A stretch of 64,000 nucleotides of DNA from Clostridium thermobutyricum (GCA_016842005.1 JAENYD010000002.1:124001-188000); one strand, 5' to 3'. Counted from the first letter of the stretch, positions 26,509 to 35,833 are shown. Notes: generated by a model from the sequence alone, not told the origin. Translations and numbers: made by a program.

Positions 26509-28176
26509 ATGAAGAGTAAAGAAGTGACCCAGGGGGCTGCCCGTGCACCTCATCGTTCACTGTTCTATGCCATGGGATATATTCCCGAAGACCTGAAGAA
26601 ACCGCTGATTGGAGTGGTCAATGCCCATAACGAAATTATTCCCGGTCATTTTCATCTTGATGAACTGGCCCAGGCGGTAAAGATGGGGGTCAGTGCCGCC
26701 GGGGGAACTCCGGTGGAATTTCCGGTTATCGGTATCTGTGACGGTATTGCCATGAATCACAGCGGTATGAAATATCCGCTGGCCAGTCGTGAACTTATAG
26801 CAGATTCCATAGAGGCCATGACTATAGGGCATAAGTTTGACGGTCTGGTGCTGGTGGGAAATTGCGACAAGATTGTGCCCGGGATGTTAATGGCTGCAGC
26901 CCGGCTCAATATACCGTCAATTTATGTAAGCGGGGGTCCGATGCTTCTGGGGCATCACAAGGGTAAAGCTGTTGATCTGATACGTGGAGCTTTTGAAGGA
27001 GTAGGAGCCCATGCCAGCGGGAAGATTACCGATGAAGAACTGGAACAACTGGAATACAGTTCCTGTCCCACTTGTGGAAGCTGTGCAGGGCTCTTTACAG
27101 CCAACACCATGAACTGCCTTGCAGAAGCCCTGGGTATGGCTTTGCCCGGCAACGGCACAATACCCGCCCCTTTCGGTGCCAGAAAGCAACTGGCCAGGAA
27201 GGCGGGTATGCAGATTATGGAACTGGTAAGGCGGGACATCCGGCCCAGAGACCTCATGACCATAGGAGCCTTCAGGAACGCCATCACTCTTGACATGGCC
27301 ATGGGCGGTTCCAGCAATACCATCCTGCATTTATTGGCCATAGCCGACGAGGCCGGAGTTAAACTCGACCTGGAGGAGTTTGACAGGATAAGTATGAAAA
27401 CGCCCAATATTACCAGGATAAGCCCGGCCGGCAGCCATGGCATGGAAGATATACACAGGGCAGGAGGCATATCGGCCATATTAAACCAGTTGTATAAGGC
27501 AGGCCTCATATATCCCGACGAATTTACGGTTGCCTGCAGGACGCTGGGGGAGAGTATATCCGGAGCAGAGGTTCTCGACCCTGTCGTAATCAGGCCCATG
27601 GATGACCCCTATAGAAAAGAGGGGGGGATGGCCATTCTGAGAGGTAATCTTGCCCCCGACGGAGCGGTGGTCAAACAGTCGGCGGTGGAACCTGAAATGA
27701 TGAAGCATAAAGGCCCCGCCAGGATATTTAATTCAGAGGAAGAGGCCTTTGAGGCCATCATGGCTAAAGGGATAAAACCGGGAGATGTTGTCGTAATTCG
27801 CTATGAAGGGCCCAAAGGATGTCCGGGTATGCGGGAGATGCTGAGTCCTACTGCTGCCATTGCCGGGATGGGCCTGGAAAAATCGGTGGCCCTGATAACC
27901 GACGGCCGGTTTTCGGGAGGTACAAGGGGTCCCTGCATAGGGCACGTTTCACCTGAAGCATCCGAAGGCGGACCTATTGCCATACTGGAAGAAGGGGATA
28001 TGATTGAAATTGATATACCCGGGAGGATGCTCCGGGTGGAAATTTCTGACGAAGAGATGGAAAAACGTCTTGCCAGATGGAAGCAGCCCCCGTCAAAGGC
28101 GGAAGAAGGTACCTATCTGATGCGTTACAGCAAACTGGTCACTTCTGCCAGCACCGGGGCGGTATTGAGAAAATAA
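26509..28176 (+). CDS. ilvD: Dihydroxy-acid dehydratase, IlvD/Edd family
   Basis: The 555-residue enzyme has cluster-binding cysteines Cys119 (GNCDK) and Cys186/189/192 (CPTCGSC), and late motifs KGCPGMREM and [11 protein letters not shown]. It dehydrates a 2,3-dihydroxy acid to a 2-keto acid; DHAD of branched-chain amino acid synthesis is the classic member, and sugar-acid dehydratases belong to the same superfamily. The sequence looks closest to true IlvD. However, it is 24 bp upstream of dctP in a TRAP transporter operon behind a PocR-type two-component system, so a catabolic role on an imported acid is possible. ATG follows GGGAGGGAG; an ATG at 26464 is in frame without a good site. Confidence 0.88.
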   Translation: MKSKEVTQGAARAPHRSLFYAMGYIPEDLKKPLIGVVNAHNEIIPGHFHLDELAQAVKMGVSAAGGTPVEFPVIGICDGIAMNHSGMKYPLASRELIADSIEAMTIGHKFDGLVLVGNCDKIVPGMLMAAARLNIPSIYVSGGPMLLGHHKGKAVDLIRGAFEGVGAHASGKITDEELEQLEYSSCPTCGSCAGLFTANTMNCLAEALGMALPGNGTIPAPFGARKQLARKAGMQIMELVRRDIRPRDLMTIGAFRNAITLDMAMGGSSNTILHLLAIADEAGVKLDLEEFDRISMKTPNITRISPAGSHGMEDIHRAGGISAILNQLYKAGLIYPDEFTVACRTLGESISGAEVLDPVVIRPMDDPYRKEGGMAILRGNLAPDGAVVKQSAVEPEMMKHKGPARIFNSEEEAFEAIMAKGIKPGDVVVIRYEGPKGCPGMREMLSPTAAIAGMGLEKSVALITDGRFSGGTRGPCIGHVSPEASEGGPIAILEEGDMIEIDIPGRMLRVEISDEEMEKRLARWKQPPSKAEEGTYLMRYSKLVTSASTGAVLRK

Positions 28177-28200
28177 TAGATAAAAGGAGGAAATGGAAAG

Positions 28201-29208
28201 ATGAAAAAGCTTATGGTGCTGACCCTTTGCCTGATTATGGCAGTATCCCTGTCGGCAGGCTGCAGCAGGGATACGGGAGAACCTGAGACCTCCGGTGATG
28301 AGCCTGTAAAACTCCGTTTGGCCCATGTGGTTAATGAGAAGGACGGCTTCCACATTGCGGCTGTCAAATTCAAAGAGCTGGTAGAGGAAAAGACTGATAA
28401 CAAGGTACAGATAGAAATTTTCCCCAATGCTACCCTGGGGGACGAGAGGACACTGCTGGAAGGTATGCAGATGGGCACAATAGATATGGGGGTAATAACC
28501 AACGGCCCTGTAGCAAACTTCCTGCCCGAAATAGCAGTATTTGAACTGCCTTTTCTGTTCAGCAGTCCTGAAGAAGCATATGCTGTTCTGGACGGTCCCA
28601 TAGGCCAGGAACTGCTGGACAAACTGGAAACTGTCCAGCTCAAAGGTCTGGCATATGCGGAAAGGGGTTTCAGAAATCTTACAAACTCCAAAAGACCGGT
28701 TACCAGGCCTGAAGACATCAAAGGGCTGAAGATACGGGTCATGGAAAATCCTGTCTATATCGATACCTTCCAGGCGCTGGGGGCCAATGCCGTTCCCATG
28801 GCATGGACCGAAGCCCTGACTGCTCTCCAGCAGAAGACTATAGACGGTCAGGAAAATCCGGTTAATGTAATATATTCTTTCAAGCTTTCGGAAACCCAGA
28901 AATATCTGTCCATGACAAGGCATACCTATGCCCCTGCCATTTTTGTGATGAGCCTGGACAAGTTCAACAGTCTTCCGGAAGATATTCAGACGGTGTTTAC
29001 CGAATGTGCGCAGCAGGCAGCAGAGTATGAACGACAGGTGAATGCCGACAGTGAAAAACAGCAACTGGAAGAGATACGGGCCCAGGGAATGGAAGTGGTA
29101 TCCGAGATGGACACCACACCGTTCAAGGAAGCTGTACAAACTGTGTATGATAAGTACGGGGCCCAGTTCAGCCAATATCTTGGCAGGATACAGGAACAAC
29201 TGAAGTAA
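28201..29208 (+). CDS. dctP: TRAP transporter substrate-binding lipoprotein DctP
   Basis: The 335-residue protein has a lipoprotein signal (SLSAGC, Cys21) and a DctP fold (PF03480): ATLGDERTLLEGMQMGTID, GLKIRVMENPVYI and TALQQKTIDGQENP. The Arg in KIRV is the usual carboxylate ligand, so the substrate is an organic acid. It captures substrate outside the membrane for the DctQ-DctM permease encoded next. AAAGGAGG precedes the ATG. Codes directly downstream of the IlvD-type dehydratase. Confidence 0.93.
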   Translation: MKKLMVLTLCLIMAVSLSAGCSRDTGEPETSGDEPVKLRLAHVVNEKDGFHIAAVKFKELVEEKTDNKVQIEIFPNATLGDERTLLEGMQMGTIDMGVITNGPVANFLPEIAVFELPFLFSSPEEAYAVLDGPIGQELLDKLETVQLKGLAYAERGFRNLTNSKRPVTRPEDIKGLKIRVMENPVYIDTFQALGANAVPMAWTEALTALQQKTIDGQENPVNVIYSFKLSETQKYLSMTRHTYAPAIFVMSLDKFNSLPEDIQTVFTECAQQAAEYERQVNADSEKQQLEEIRAQGMEVVSEMDTTPFKEAVQTVYDKYGAQFSQYLGRIQEQLK

Positions 29209-29273
29209 TCAGCTCATAGCCCTGGCATTGGGAGATGCCAGGGCTAATACCAGAAAAAAAGGAATGATGTGGG

Positions 29274-29768
29274 ATGGTATTGACATCTTTTTTCAGACGG
29301 TTAAGCGAAAGGATGGACTTCATAATAAACAGGCTGGTTTTCGCTTTAATAGTAGCAATGATTTTAAGTATCACCCTTCAGATAGTTTTCAGGGTTTTCT
29401 TTAACGCCTTAACCTGGACCGAAGAGTTGTCCAGATACCTGCTCGTATGGAGTACTTTTCTCGGGGCAACCATGGCCTACAAAAGAGGAATGCATATTTC
29501 GGTCATATTTTGTGTTAATCTCTTTCCCCCAAGGGTAAGAAGATGGGTTGTTATTCTAAGTATTGTTCTGTCCGTCATATTTTTTGCTGTTGCAATAAAA
29601 TACGGCATCCAGCTGATGGCCTTCCAGAAGTCCCAGATATCACCGGCTCTCCGTCTGCCTATGCGGTGGGTGTATCTGGTCTTGCCTCTGAGCTTCGGCA
29701 TAATGGTGATTTATGGATTAACGGCAGTACTGGAAGAGTTCTCCGGAACGGGGGAGGTTAACGCATAA
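29274..29768 (+). CDS. dctQ: TRAP transporter small permease DctQ
   Basis: The 164-residue protein has four membrane helices and the DctQ (PF04290) hallmark TWTEELSRYLLVW around residues 45-57. It is the small subunit that pairs with DctM. AAGGA lies 10 nt before the ATG; the stop codon overlaps the dctM start by one base, so the two are translationally coupled. Confidence 0.92.
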   Translation: MVLTSFFRRLSERMDFIINRLVFALIVAMILSITLQIVFRVFFNALTWTEELSRYLLVWSTFLGATMAYKRGMHISVIFCVNLFPPRVRRWVVILSIVLSVIFFAVAIKYGIQLMAFQKSQISPALRLPMRWVYLVLPLSFGIMVIYGLTAVLEEFSGTGEVNA

Positions 29769-31027
29769 TGACAGGGATTCTGTTTATATCATTTTTCATT
29801 TTGTTGCTGCTGGGTATTCCGGTGGCTATAGTTATCGGCCTGTCTTCCCTGATTGTACTGTTTAAGGAAGGTGTTCCGCTGGTCCTGATAGCCCAGAGAA
29901 TGTTTGCCGGGACCGATAGTTTCCCCCTTATAGCAGTGCCCTTTTTCATTCTGGCAGGAGACCTCCTGGCAAAGGGGAAGGTGTCGGAAAAACTGGTGGA
30001 GTTTGCCGATGCCATCTTTGGTTTTCTTAAAGGAGGACTGTCTATTGTGGCCGTACTGGCAGGTATGTTTTTTGCAGCCATATCCGGCTCGGGTGCTGCC
30101 ACCACTGCAGCAGTAGGTACAACCCTGGTACCCGAGCTGAAGAAGAAAGGCTATGACGAGGCTTCATCGGCTGCTCTTATTGCTGCAAGCGGTACCATAG
30201 GCGTGGTCATTCCCCCTTCGGTACCTATGATTCTATATGCGGTAATAGCCGACCAGTCGGTTGCCCGGCTTTTTCTGAACGGTTTTATACCCGGCGTGAT
30301 AATGGGCATTGTACTTATAGGTATAGCCATAAAACAGGCCTATAAGAACAATTATCCCAGAGGGGCTGTCTTTTCACCCGGCAATGTGTGGAAGACCTTC
30401 AAAGAAGCCATATGGGGTATCCTTACACCGGTTATTATTCTGGGAGGAATTTTTTCGGGTTATTTTACCCCTTCGGAAGCAGCTGTCATAGCAGTGAACT
30501 ATTCTCTGGTGGTTTCCCTTTTAATATACAGGGATATGAAGCTCAGGGATGTATTCAGCATAATATGCAGGTCAGCCATGACCATGTCCGTTATTATGTT
30601 TATTATAGCCACTTCCAATATTTTGAGCTGGATTCTGGCCAACTGGAGTATCCCTGCAGCCATAGCAAAGGGTATACTGGTGCTGTCCGGCAATAAATAC
30701 ATTATTCTGTTGCTGATATCCGTCATAGTGCTGATTGCGGGAGTATTCATGGAGACAGCTTCTGCATTGATAATCCTCACACCCGTATTTCTGCCTTTGA
30801 TTGAGCAGTTGGGGGTTAATCTGGTGCATTTCGGGATAGTGATTGTAGTTGGCCTGGCCATCGGCATGATTACACCCCCTGTGGCCATAAATCTGTACGT
30901 GGCCAGTACCATTACCAGCCTGCCTATTGAAAGGATAACAAAGGCTGTTATACCTTTCATGATCGGACTGGTCGCAGTGCTGCTTCTGATACTGTATATA
31001 CCCCTCTTTACACCTGTTATTATATAA
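29768..31027 (+). CDS. dctM: TRAP transporter large permease DctM
   Basis: The 419-residue protein has about a dozen membrane helices and DctM (PF06808) motifs: AVPFFILAGDLLAKG, SGSGAATTAAVG and GVVIPPSVPMILY. It is the ion-coupled (Na+ or H+) transport subunit that moves the acid into the cell. It completes a full TRAP system with dctP and dctQ. A long hairpin at 31058-31125 follows the stop. Confidence 0.93.
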   Translation: MTGILFISFFILLLLGIPVAIVIGLSSLIVLFKEGVPLVLIAQRMFAGTDSFPLIAVPFFILAGDLLAKGKVSEKLVEFADAIFGFLKGGLSIVAVLAGMFFAAISGSGAATTAAVGTTLVPELKKKGYDEASSAALIAASGTIGVVIPPSVPMILYAVIADQSVARLFLNGFIPGVIMGIVLIGIAIKQAYKNNYPRGAVFSPGNVWKTFKEAIWGILTPVIILGGIFSGYFTPSEAAVIAVNYSLVVSLLIYRDMKLRDVFSIICRSAMTMSVIMFIIATSNILSWILANWSIPAAIAKGILVLSGNKYIILLLISVIVLIAGVFMETASALIILTPVFLPLIEQLGVNLVHFGIVIVVGLAIGMITPPVAINLYVASTITSLPIERITKAVIPFMIGLVAVLLLILYIPLFTPVII

Positions 31028-31057
31028 GAATACAGGAAAACCGCCGGGGTCCGGAAT

Positions 31058-31125
31058 ATCAAATATCATAAGGGCATACCGCAACAGTGAAATCATACTG
31101 GAAGCGGTATGCCCTTTGATATTTT
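31058..31125. terminator. Long-stem terminator after the TRAP operon
   Basis: AAGGGCATACCGC pairs with GCGGTATGCCCTT, and the stem extends outward through ATATCA/TGATAT with one bulge. The T-run is weak (TTTGATATTTTA). Confidence 0.7.
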
Positions 31126-31230
31126 ACCTGTATTCCGGGAATGGCAGTATTTTGGAAAAATACAAAAAATTCAGCTTATACGCAACTTATAAAGAAGGAA
31201 TTTGATTATTTATATAGAAAAAATATATAT

Positions 31231-31316
31231 ACAAAGGCAAACCTGCTAAAAGGCAGGGGCGCAAAGCCACGGGCCTAAGGCAATAAGGGGAGTTGCTATG
31301 GTAGCCGGGTTGCTGG
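31231..31316 (+). promoter_or_regulatory. c-di-GMP-I (GEMM-I) riboswitch
   Basis: The sequence AAAGGCAAACCTGCTAAAAG, then GGGGCGCAAAGCCACGGGCC and, later, ATGGTAGCCGGGTTGC match the class I c-di-GMP aptamer (Rfam RF01051) almost base for base. A possible promoter is TTGATT (31202-31207), 16 nt, TATATA (31224-31229). A terminator follows and then a GGDEF/EAL gene. Confidence 0.95.
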
Positions 31317-31332
31317 AATATTCAGGAGATAA

Positions 31333-31373
31333 GACCTACCTTTTACCGGCTGTCGGCAAGGTGTAGGTTTTTG
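31333..31373 (+). terminator. Expression-platform terminator of the c-di-GMP riboswitch
   Basis: ACCTACCTT (31334-31342) pairs with AAGGTGTAGGT, one bulge, followed by TTTTTG. It lies between aptamer and start codon. Confidence 0.8.
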
Positions 31374-31417
31374 TAATTTTCCGGGTAGCTGTGAGGCATT
31401 ACAGGGGGGAGATGCAC

Positions 31418-34400
31418 ATGTCTGGTGGGGGACGCATGAAACCAGGGGGTCACTATTTCAAAAAAGGGAAGCTTGATAAAAGTGCAGTTCTCGTTCTGCT
31501 TATAGTCTCCTGCATCGGTATGATGTGTTATTTTACCTTTGTGAGGAGAATACACCTGATATATACTCATTTCTTCTACATCCCCATAGTATTTTCAGGC
31601 TTTTTCTGGGGAAGGAAAAGTATCTGGGTAGCCGTTATTCTGGGTATATGTCTGTTATTGCCCTATACTGTTTTGGATTTCTCACCGGAACTTTTGGCAG
31701 GAGATATCCTGCGGGCGGCAATATTTGTTGTAGTCGCTGCCATTACCGGTTCCTTAAGGGAGTACAGCCTGTATTACGATAAGAGATTTTCGGACATCAT
31801 AGAGAGGAACCCGATACCGACCTTTGTGATTGATAAAGACCACACCATTACCCATTTTAACAGTGCCTGCGAGGTTATAACGGGTTTTTCGGCAAAAGAT
31901 ATGATTGGTACGGCTAACCAGTGGATGCTTTTTTATAAAAGAGAAAGGCCGGTGCTGGTGGATTATATTGTAGACGGTGCCGACCCGAAGGACATTCTGG
32001 AAGAATATAAGGATATAAAACTGTCTTCTGCAAAAGATGGTTATGAGGGAGAGGCCTTCAGTAAAAACATGGGAGAGAACGGCCGGTGGATTTATGTAAA
32101 TGCCGCGCCCATTAAATATGCCGATGGGGAAATTATAGGGGCTATACAAACCATGATAGACATAACCGACCAGAAAAAGGCGGAAAATGAACTCAGTTTG
32201 CAGAAGGCGTATTTCCAGCAGCTTTTTGAAAACTCGCCCGAAGCAATTGTTATGCTGGACAATAAAGACAGAGCAATGGACATAAACAGGGAATTCGAGG
32301 AAATATTCCAGTATTCACTGGATGAAATAAAAGGCTGTTACCTCAATGACATAATAGTACCGGGACACCTGGCTGAAGAGGCCTCAGTCCTATCCAACGC
32401 AGTGTTCGATGGCAAGGTCATCAGGAGGGAAAGCATAAGAATGCGGAAGGATGGGAGTCTTGTAAATGTCTCCATACTGGGATGCCCCATTATCGTGAAC
32501 AACGAGCAGGTGGGCATATACGGCATATACAGGGACATCACCGCTCAAAAGCTGGTTGAGCAGGCCCTCCAGGAAAGCGAGGAGCGTTACCGCAAACTGT
32601 TCGAACTCTCACCCGACAGTATTTATGTACATACCGACGGTATAATAGTATTTGCAAATCCGGCGGCGGCGAAATTACTGGGGGTATCCAGTCCCGACGA
32701 ACTCGTGGGAAAGCCCATATTGGATTTTATGCATCCTGACTTTCATGAAATTGCTGAACAGAGGATGCATCAGGTGCAGGAGGATGGGAGAGATGTGCCC
32801 CTGCTGGAGGAAAGGCTCGTCCGGGCTGACCGAACGGTTGTGGACACAGAGGTAGCGTCAATATCCCTGCCCTATGAAGGAATGAGAATGGTATTAAGCG
32901 TTTTCCGCGATATCACAGAACGGAAACGGGCAGAAAGGGAAATCAATCTTCAGAAGGCGTATTTCCAGCAGCTTTTCGAGAATTCCCCCGAGGCAATAGC
33001 CATGATGGACAATGAAGACCGTATAATCAATATAAACAGGGAATTCCATAAGCTTTTCCAGTATTCCATTGAAGAAATAAAGGGCTGCTATATTAACGAC
33101 ATTATTGTTCCCGAACACCTGGCTGACGAGGCATCAGAGGTATCTGACACCGTTATCCGGGGAGACTTTATTCAGAAGGAGACCGTGAGGAAGAGGAAAG
33201 ACGGAAGCTATGTAGACGTGTCCATTCTGAGATGTCCCATAGTGGTTGATGAAAGGCAGGTAGGGGGCTATGTTATATACAGGGATATTACAGAGCGTAA
33301 GCGTAGAGAAGAGATTATTAAATATCAGGCTTGTCACGACATACTGACCGGGCTACCCAACCGGGTCCTGTTCAATGACCATCTGGCCGGGGCGCTGGCA
33401 GATGCCTGTAATAACAGTAATATGACGGCCGTGATGTTCCTGGACCTGGATAAATTCAAGAATATTAACGACACTCTGGGACATGCCATAGGGGATGAAC
33501 TGCTCATTGAGGTTGGACGCAGGCTGAAAGGTCTTATTCGTCAGGTGGATATCGTTGCCCGTATGGGCGGGGATGAATTTACCATACTTTTGCCCGGTAT
33601 TTCAGGGGAAGAGGAGATAACCAAGGTGGCCCAGAGGATAATAGATGCCTTTCACTGGCCCTTCACGGTGCAAGGACGGGAATTATACATAACCACGAGT
33701 ATCGGTATAAGTGTTTATCCGGTGGACGGCGGCGATGTGAAAACCCTTCTCAAAAATGCCGATATCGCCATGTACAGGGCTAAAGAGATGGGTAGAAATA
33801 ATTTTCAGTTTTTTGCTTCGGATTTAAGCAGCGCCAGTTTGGAACACTTCAGTCTCACAAATGACCTGAGGCATGCCCTGGAGAGGGAGGAGTTTGAAAT
33901 CCACTATCAGCCCATAGTAGATATTACAGCCAACAGGATTTCGGGTATGGAAGCCCTGATCCGCTGGCGACACCCCGGCAGGGGGCTGATTTATCCTGTT
34001 GAGTTTATTCCCCTGGCCGAAGAGACCGGTTTTATAATTCCTATCGGCGAATGGGTACTGCGTAATGCCTGTGCCCAGAACAGGAAATGGCAGAAGGCGG
34101 GATATTCTTTCCTTAAGGTGGCTGTAAATCTTTCGGTACTGCAGCTCCGTCACCATAACCTGGTTGAGACGGTGACCGGCATTCTTCACGAGACCGGGCT
34201 TGACCCCCGCTGTCTGGAACTGGAGATCACCGAGAGCACTGTTATGCAGGACCTGGATTACAGTATAATGATGCTGCAGAACCTGAAAGACCTGGGTGTT
34301 CGGATTTCCCTGGACGATTTCGGTGCTGGCTGTTCTTCCCTGAGTTATCTGAAATATTTTCCCCTTGATAATCTGAAAATAAGCCAGTCCTTTATTCATT

Positions 34401-34621
34401 GTCTGGATAAAGATCAAAAGGATGGGGCAATTGTCGGTTCTATTATTGATATGGCCCACCGGTTAAGTCTCAGAACAATAGCCGAAGGGGTGGAAACCGA
34501 AAAACAGATTGCCTTTCTCAGGCATCACAAGTGTGACTGTATGCAGGGAAATATTTTCAGTAAACCGCTGCCTGCCCGTAAGTTCGGGGAGATGCTTGAA
34601 AAGGATAAGCGTTTGTATTGA
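31418..34621 (+). CDS. Membrane PAS-GGDEF-EAL c-di-GMP turnover protein
   Basis: About 1067 residues. The N-terminus has three to four membrane helices (about 15-105). Four PAS domains follow (about 120-245, 255-375, 385-500, 510-630); the second and fourth are near copies (both begin LQKAYFQQLFENSPEAI). The GGDEF domain has an intact GGDEF (717-721) and inhibitory RxxD (RQVD, five residues before), and the EAL domain has intact EALIRW (845-850). It could both make and degrade c-di-GMP in response to PAS signals. GGGGGGAG precedes ATG 31418; GTG 31391 is a longer alternative. Its mRNA carries a c-di-GMP riboswitch, implying feedback on its own expression. Confidence 0.93.
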   Translation: MSGGGRMKPGGHYFKKGKLDKSAVLVLLIVSCIGMMCYFTFVRRIHLIYTHFFYIPIVFSGFFWGRKSIWVAVILGICLLLPYTVLDFSPELLAGDILRAAIFVVVAAITGSLREYSLYYDKRFSDIIERNPIPTFVIDKDHTITHFNSACEVITGFSAKDMIGTANQWMLFYKRERPVLVDYIVDGADPKDILEEYKDIKLSSAKDGYEGEAFSKNMGENGRWIYVNAAPIKYADGEIIGAIQTMIDITDQKKAENELSLQKAYFQQLFENSPEAIVMLDNKDRAMDINREFEEIFQYSLDEIKGCYLNDIIVPGHLAEEASVLSNAVFDGKVIRRESIRMRKDGSLVNVSILGCPIIVNNEQVGIYGIYRDITAQKLVEQALQESEERYRKLFELSPDSIYVHTDGIIVFANPAAAKLLGVSSPDELVGKPILDFMHPDFHEIAEQRMHQVQEDGRDVPLLEERLVRADRTVVDTEVASISLPYEGMRMVLSVFRDITERKRAEREINLQKAYFQQLFENSPEAIAMMDNEDRIININREFHKLFQYSIEEIKGCYINDIIVPEHLADEASEVSDTVIRGDFIQKETVRKRKDGSYVDVSILRCPIVVDERQVGGYVIYRDITERKRREEIIKYQACHDILTGLPNRVLFNDHLAGALADACNNSNMTAVMFLDLDKFKNINDTLGHAIGDELLIEVGRRLKGLIRQVDIVARMGGDEFTILLPGISGEEEITKVAQRIIDAFHWPFTVQGRELYITTSIGISVYPVDGGDVKTLLKNADIAMYRAKEMGRNNFQFFASDLSSASLEHFSLTNDLRHALEREEFEIHYQPIVDITANRISGMEALIRWRHPGRGLIYPVEFIPLAEETGFIIPIGEWVLRNACAQNRKWQKAGYSFLKVAVNLSVLQLRHHNLVETVTGILHETGLDPRCLELEITESTVMQDLDYSIMMLQNLKDLGVRISLDDFGAGCSSLSYLKYFPLDNLKISQSFIHCLDKDQKDGAIVGSIIDMAHRLSLRTIAEGVETEKQIAFLRHHKCDCMQGNIFSKPLPARKFGEMLEKDKRLY

Positions 34622-34685
34622 TATTGAAGGAGCTATTTAAACAATGGGGATAAAAAAATCTTCATTGACAGAAGTTTCGTTTTGT

Positions 34686-34714
34686 AAAACCAGTGCAGCT
34701 GGTTTTTTGTTTTT
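34686..34714 (+). terminator. Rho-independent terminator
   Basis: AAAACCAG pairs with CTGGTTTT over TGCAG, followed by a T-run; it ends the GGDEF/EAL transcript. Confidence 0.75.
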
Positions 34715-34886
34715 CAGGGTGTCTATTCAATAGTAAATTTCCTGCACAGGGAGGAATAATAGCAGAGGAACGGTAAAATGCTAAAAACAGACTATTCAGA
34801 GAATATTTTTACAAAATCATTAATTTTTGATAATCTGTTAATATAAGATAACGAAGATGCAGTTTTAGATTAACCACAGCATAAAA

Positions 34887-34918
34887 AAGTTATACACAAT
34901 ACCCATTTTGTATAACTT
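34887..34918 (+). repeat. Left inverted recombinase-site candidate
   Basis: The site is built of 11-bp perfect inverted arms AAAGTTATACA (34886-34896) and TGTATAACTTT (34909-34919) around a 12-bp core containing ATACCC. Its 17-bp part ATACCCATTTTGTATAA (34899-34915) is repeated exactly, in inverse orientation, at 35805-35821. The layout resembles tyrosine-recombinase core sites. Confidence 0.75.
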
Positions 34919-34951
34919 TAAGGATTTGACGGACAGAGACCTGTCTTTGGG

Positions 34952-34977
34952 AAACGGCCTGAGCAGGCGGTTTTTTT
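34952..34977 (+). terminator. Terminator-like hairpin inside the inverted-site segment
   Basis: AAAC-g-GCC and GGC-g-GTTT enclose TGAGCA, followed by TTTTTTTG. It would stop any plus-strand transcript entering the segment from the left site, about 40 nt downstream of it. Confidence 0.55.
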
Positions 34978-35195
34978 GTTTTAATATTCAGGGCATAACA
35001 GCTGTCAGGCCTATTCTATTAATGCTGTTTCATGTTCTGGGACCCGATCCATTTTTTATTTACTCCACCGAACAATTCGACAAGTTATCTAGAATTCCTG
35101 CAAATTTTTCAAATTTTTCGGTTTTTTATCCTGTTTTTTAATATAACCGAAAGAGACTACCACAAGTTCTATATATTCACTATGATGATAGATAT
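34978..35195. other. AT-rich non-coding part of the candidate invertible segment
   Basis: 218 bp downstream of the recombinase gene. I see no gene with a ribosome-binding site and no known RNA. The stretch between the GGDEF/EAL terminator and the left site (34715-34886) is likewise empty. Confidence 0.4.
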
Positions 35196-35786
35196 TTATA
35201 CCAGCATATTCCGCTTTTTCAGTTTCTTATACATTTCTTCCTGCTGGGCAGTCGTAAACTGGAAGTAAATAAAGGTGTTATTGATATTCTTATGTCCTAT
35301 GTAGTACTGCACTTCCTTTAGATCCAATCCGCTTTCCGCCAAATGAACCGCCACTGAATGCTTGAGGGAGTGGAAATGCCATTTATCCCTGGTCGCTACT
35401 TTTCCTTTTTCACAGTACTTCTTGATAAGCTTATCCAGCATCTGCCGGGATATAGGTCTTTTTTCCTGGCTGGTGAACAAAAAGTCCGAAGCTTTAATAT
35501 CGTTTTCCATTATGTACCTGTTTAGAAATTTAACCGTCTTCATATCAAGTCTTATGGTGTTGTTCTGGGAACCCTTTAGTCTGCGACAGTACATCTCGCC
35601 TCTTTGCTGGTTAAAGTCTGAGGCCATTATAAGGCCAATTTCGGATGCTCTTAATCCACATCTGTATGCTACCCTGAAAATACATAGATTTCTTAGCCAG
35701 TATTTGTCTTCCTCTTTTGCATCTTCAATGGTACGGAAAAGTTTTTTTATTTCCTTCTGCGTAAAAAATTTTATTTCTTCCATCAT
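35196..35786 (-). CDS. Small tyrosine recombinase (catalytic domain only, FimB/FimE size)
   Basis: The 196-residue protein is a bare catalytic domain of the tyrosine recombinase family, without the N-terminal core-binding domain, the same build as the FimB/FimE invertases. Catalytic residues are Arg46 (GLRASE), Lys71 (RRLKG), His139 and Lys142 (HSLKH; Lys replaces the usual Arg, as in several small firmicute relatives), His165 (GHKN) and nucleophile Tyr174 (FIYFQ). AGGAGG precedes ATGATG. The gene is enclosed by two related sites in inverted orientation (34887-34918, 35802-35833); the right one overlaps its own probable -10 TATAAT (35809-35804). This suggests a self-contained DNA inversion module. 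Confidence 0.87.
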   Translation of the reverse strand: MMEEIKFFTQKEIKKLFRTIEDAKEEDKYWLRNLCIFRVAYRCGLRASEIGLIMASDFNQQRGEMYCRRLKGSQNNTIRLDMKTVKFLNRYIMENDIKASDFLFTSQEKRPISRQMLDKLIKKYCEKGKVATRDKWHFHSLKHSVAVHLAESGLDLKEVQYYIGHKNINNTFIYFQFTTAQQEEMYKKLKKRNMLV

Positions 35787-35801
35787 ATTACCTCCTCGTC
35801 T

Positions 35802-35833
35802 AAATTATACAAAATGGGTATAATATCTAACTT
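35802..35833 (-). repeat. Right inverted recombinase-site candidate
   Basis: Read on the minus strand it matches the left site at 27 of 33 positions, including AAGTTA at the outer end and the full 17-bp ATACCCATTTTGTATAA. It lies between the recombinase start codon and cheW and contains TATAAT-like -10 boxes pointing both ways (35809-35804 minus, 35819-35824 plus). Confidence 0.75.

Noticed and set aside
28093-29199. Long minus-strand open frame (368 codons) opposite dctP
   Set aside because: Shadow of the dctP gene, which has a lipoprotein signal, Shine-Dalgarno and clear family motifs.
34644-34733. 29-codon frame with a GGAG after the GGDEF/EAL gene
   Set aside because: It contains the terminator hairpin of that gene and has no recognisable product.
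34899-35821. Integrated mobile element with attL/attR
   Set aside because: The two sites are inverted relative to each other, which allows inversion but not excision, and no cargo beyond the recombinase is present.
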